From the NCBI GenBank assembly GCA_013141175.1, contig JABFRN010000001.1, positions 2,872,001-2,936,000 of the forward strand: a DNA stretch of 64,000 bases, written 5' to 3'. A program made the position numbers and the translations under genes. This stretch comes from Lysobacter sp. (GTDB lineage Bacteria > Pseudomonadota > Gammaproteobacteria > Xanthomonadales > Xanthomonadaceae). Below are positions 62,767-64,000 of the stretch, in pieces; position 1 is the stretch's first letter; every line of letters begins with the position of its first letter. Below the pieces are notes generated by a model. That model did no database searches. It was not told where the DNA came from and worked only from the letters and a program-made list of their open reading frames with translations.

Positions 62767-63578
62767 CGCCGGCTCCCGCTGCTTGATCGAAGCTTGTCGT
62801 TGAGGCCCTTGAGCAGATCCTCCGCGGTTTCGCGCGCGCCGGCCTCGTCGCGCAGATCGCCGGCCTGATCGACCAGCAGGTTGTGCCAGACCACCTGGCC
62901 GGTGCGCAGGTCGACCAGCGACGTCAGCCCGATCTGGTAGCCGCCGCCGATGTCGCCGCCCAGCAGCAGGAAGCCGACCACCCGCATCGCCACGCGACCG
63001 CTGCCGGTGTAGCTGTCGCGGACGTAGGTGAACAGGGCGTAGTCGGCGCCGGTGGCATCGCGTAGCGCTTTCACGCCGGGACCGAGGGTCCAGTCGAACT
63101 TGCCGTGCTTGTTGCGCAGGCCGCTATTGGGGCTGCTGCCGCTGCGCGAGTATTGGAGGATGCTGATCGAAACCGCCTGGTTCAGCAGCATCAGCTGGCG
63201 CAGCGGATCGTCGTTGCTGGTGGCGGGCGGCAGGTTGAAGTCGGGAACCACGGTCATGCCGCGTCTGCCGAGGATGTCGCGCGCCATCTGCGGATACAGC
63301 CGCCGGGCGGTGTCGGTCCAGACTTTGCGCGGTTCCTGGGCGCCGCCGGCGAGCACTTCGTAAAGCTCCATGTCCGGTTCCACCAGCACCACGCTGCCGG
63401 CGATGGCCAGCGGCTGGCCGGTTTCGTCTTTCACCACCCGCGTCTGCGTGGAGACGCAGGCGTTCAGCAGCAGGCAGCAGGCCAGCACGAAGGCCCAGCG
63501 GGATCGTTGCAGAACCGGCGCAGATACGGTCGGCAAGCGGGTCGCGGCGGCGGTCGGAACGGTGCGCTGTGCTAACAT
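62763..63578 (-). CDS. Lipoprotein with ABC-like auxiliary fold
   Basis: A 271-residue protein with a lipobox (LLLNAC, Cys41) after a long N-terminal leader. The mature part contains a RVVKDETGQPLAIAGSVVLVEPDMELYEVLAGG stretch, FTYVRDSYTGSGRVAMRVVGFLLLGG and VDLRTGQVVWHNLLVDQAGDLRD, the last reminiscent of GNA1162-like or CsgG-like envelope lipoproteins. Identity is uncertain. It is the first gene of the operon with the M48 protease and another lipoprotein. Confidence 0.75.
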   Translation of the reverse strand: MLAQRTVPTAAATRLPTVSAPVLQRSRWAFVLACCLLLNACVSTQTRVVKDETGQPLAIAGSVVLVEPDMELYEVLAGGAQEPRKVWTDTARRLYPQMARDILGRRGMTVVPDFNLPPATSNDDPLRQLMLLNQAVSISILQYSRSGSSPNSGLRNKHGKFDWTLGPGVKALRDATGADYALFTYVRDSYTGSGRVAMRVVGFLLLGGDIGGGYQIGLTSLVDLRTGQVVWHNLLVDQAGDLRDEAGARETAEDLLKGLNDKLRSSSGSRR

Positions 63579-63647
63579 TTCGTGCTTCCTCCGGCCTGCG
63601 TCCGCAGGCTCCCCCTCAGTGTTTTCGAACCCAAAACAGGTCAAGCG

Positions 63648-64000
63648 ATGCTGCAGCTCGCCCGGCGCGTCGGTCGCGCCAAGCCCAGTGCGATCATGGT
63701 TGTCGCCGAAAAGGCCAAACGGCTCAAGGCCGAAGGCCGCGACATCATCAGTTTCTCGATCGGCGTCCCGAATTTTCTGCCCGGTGCTCATGTCTATGAC
63801 GCCGTCCGTGAGGCCCTGAACAAAGACTCGGGCCAGTATGGCAGCAACCGCGGCTCGGACGCGCTGCTCGACGCCTTCCTGAAGCACATGGAAGCCACCG
63901 GTCTGACCGGCTACACCCGGGCCAACATCGCCACCGGCATCGGCGCCAAACACGTCATCTACAACCTGGCCGAAGTGCTGCTGGACGAAGGCGACACCAT
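63648..64000 (+). CDS. Class I/II aminotransferase, aspartate-type (3' partial)
   Basis: The first 117 codons of an aminotransferase: LARRVGRAKPSAIMVVAEKAKRL, ISFSIGVPNF (the usual GEPDF appears as GVPNF), YGSNRGSDALLDAFL and ANIATGIGAKHVIYNLAEVLLDEGDT. The pattern is that of the AspC/PatA-like fold-type I subgroup 1 enzymes. The PLP lysine would lie beyond the window. It is divergent from the lipoprotein operon, 69 nt away. Confidence 0.9.
   Translation, partial: MLQLARRVGRAKPSAIMVVAEKAKRLKAEGRDIISFSIGVPNFLPGAHVYDAVREALNKDSGQYGSNRGSDALLDAFLKHMEATGLTGYTRANIATGIGAKHVIYNLAEVLLDEGDT

Overview
The window is about 64 kb of high-GC gammaproteobacterial chromosome. The gene families, the type IV pilus Chp chemosensory cluster, the many TonB-dependent receptors and several short GC-rich intergenic repeats (GTAGGAGCGGCTTCAGCC type, GTAGGGTGGGCC type) together suggest a Lysobacter/Xanthomonas-like member of the Xanthomonadaceae; this assignment is inference from content. 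There is no sign of a prophage, a full IS, rRNA, tRNA or CRISPR. Most genes sit in tightly packed operons with ATGA, GTGA or TAATG overlaps.

Layout. (1) 1-12077 (+): the tail of a pilI-like CheW gene, pilJ (receptor), a very large chpA hybrid kinase with a 29-unit pentapeptide repeat, a degenerate CheB-like chpB and chpC. This is the twitching-motility chemosensory system; pilG/pilH would lie upstream, outside the window. (2) 12200-14352 (-): bioA-rsmE. (3) 14404-17288 (+): nudE-cysQ-mazG, a zinc-ribbon membrane protein and a DUF962 protein, i.e. nucleotide sanitation genes. (4) 18028-22678 (+): a MacA-like adaptor, MacB-type ATPase and permease, then a sigma-like protein and a VOC protein. 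(5) 22858-31228 (-): a probable metal-acquisition run: Spy/CpxP-like protein, DUF2946 protein, TonB receptor, Tat-exported isocyanide-hydratase-like DJ-1 protein, an unlisted 44-residue membrane protein, a PCuAC copper chaperone, a second TonB receptor and a PepSY membrane protein. (6) 31433-36911 (+): OmpR/EnvZ-like pair divergent from region 5, dgkA, terC-like, and a lemA-TPM-TPM operon. (7) 36973-39153 (+): lgt-thyA-folA. (8) 39485-49019 (-): cobalamin adenosyltransferase, HDAC-like hydrolase, then the conserved lptD-surA-pdxA-ksgA-apaG-apaH run and a DUF1287 lipoprotein. A 267-bp inverted-repeat element separates apaG from ksgA. (9) 49060-54667: a DUF6580-like membrane protein, ubiH plus a second Ubi hydroxylase, a TauE/SafE transporter, an amidase. 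(10) 54754-57688 (-): two adjacent DUF2127 paralogues and typA/bipA. (11) 57804-60940 (+): small membrane protein, macro-domain protein, ppiB, lipoprotein, MepA-like endopeptidase, Asp/Gly-tailed membrane protein. (12) 60983-63578 (-): three envelope lipoproteins including an M48 protease. (13) 63648 to the end (+): start of an aspartate-type aminotransferase.

The most interesting points are the repeats inside ChpA and ChpB, a candidate copper-isocyanide acquisition operon in region 5, and several structured intergenic elements, one family of which supplies the stop codons of flanking genes.
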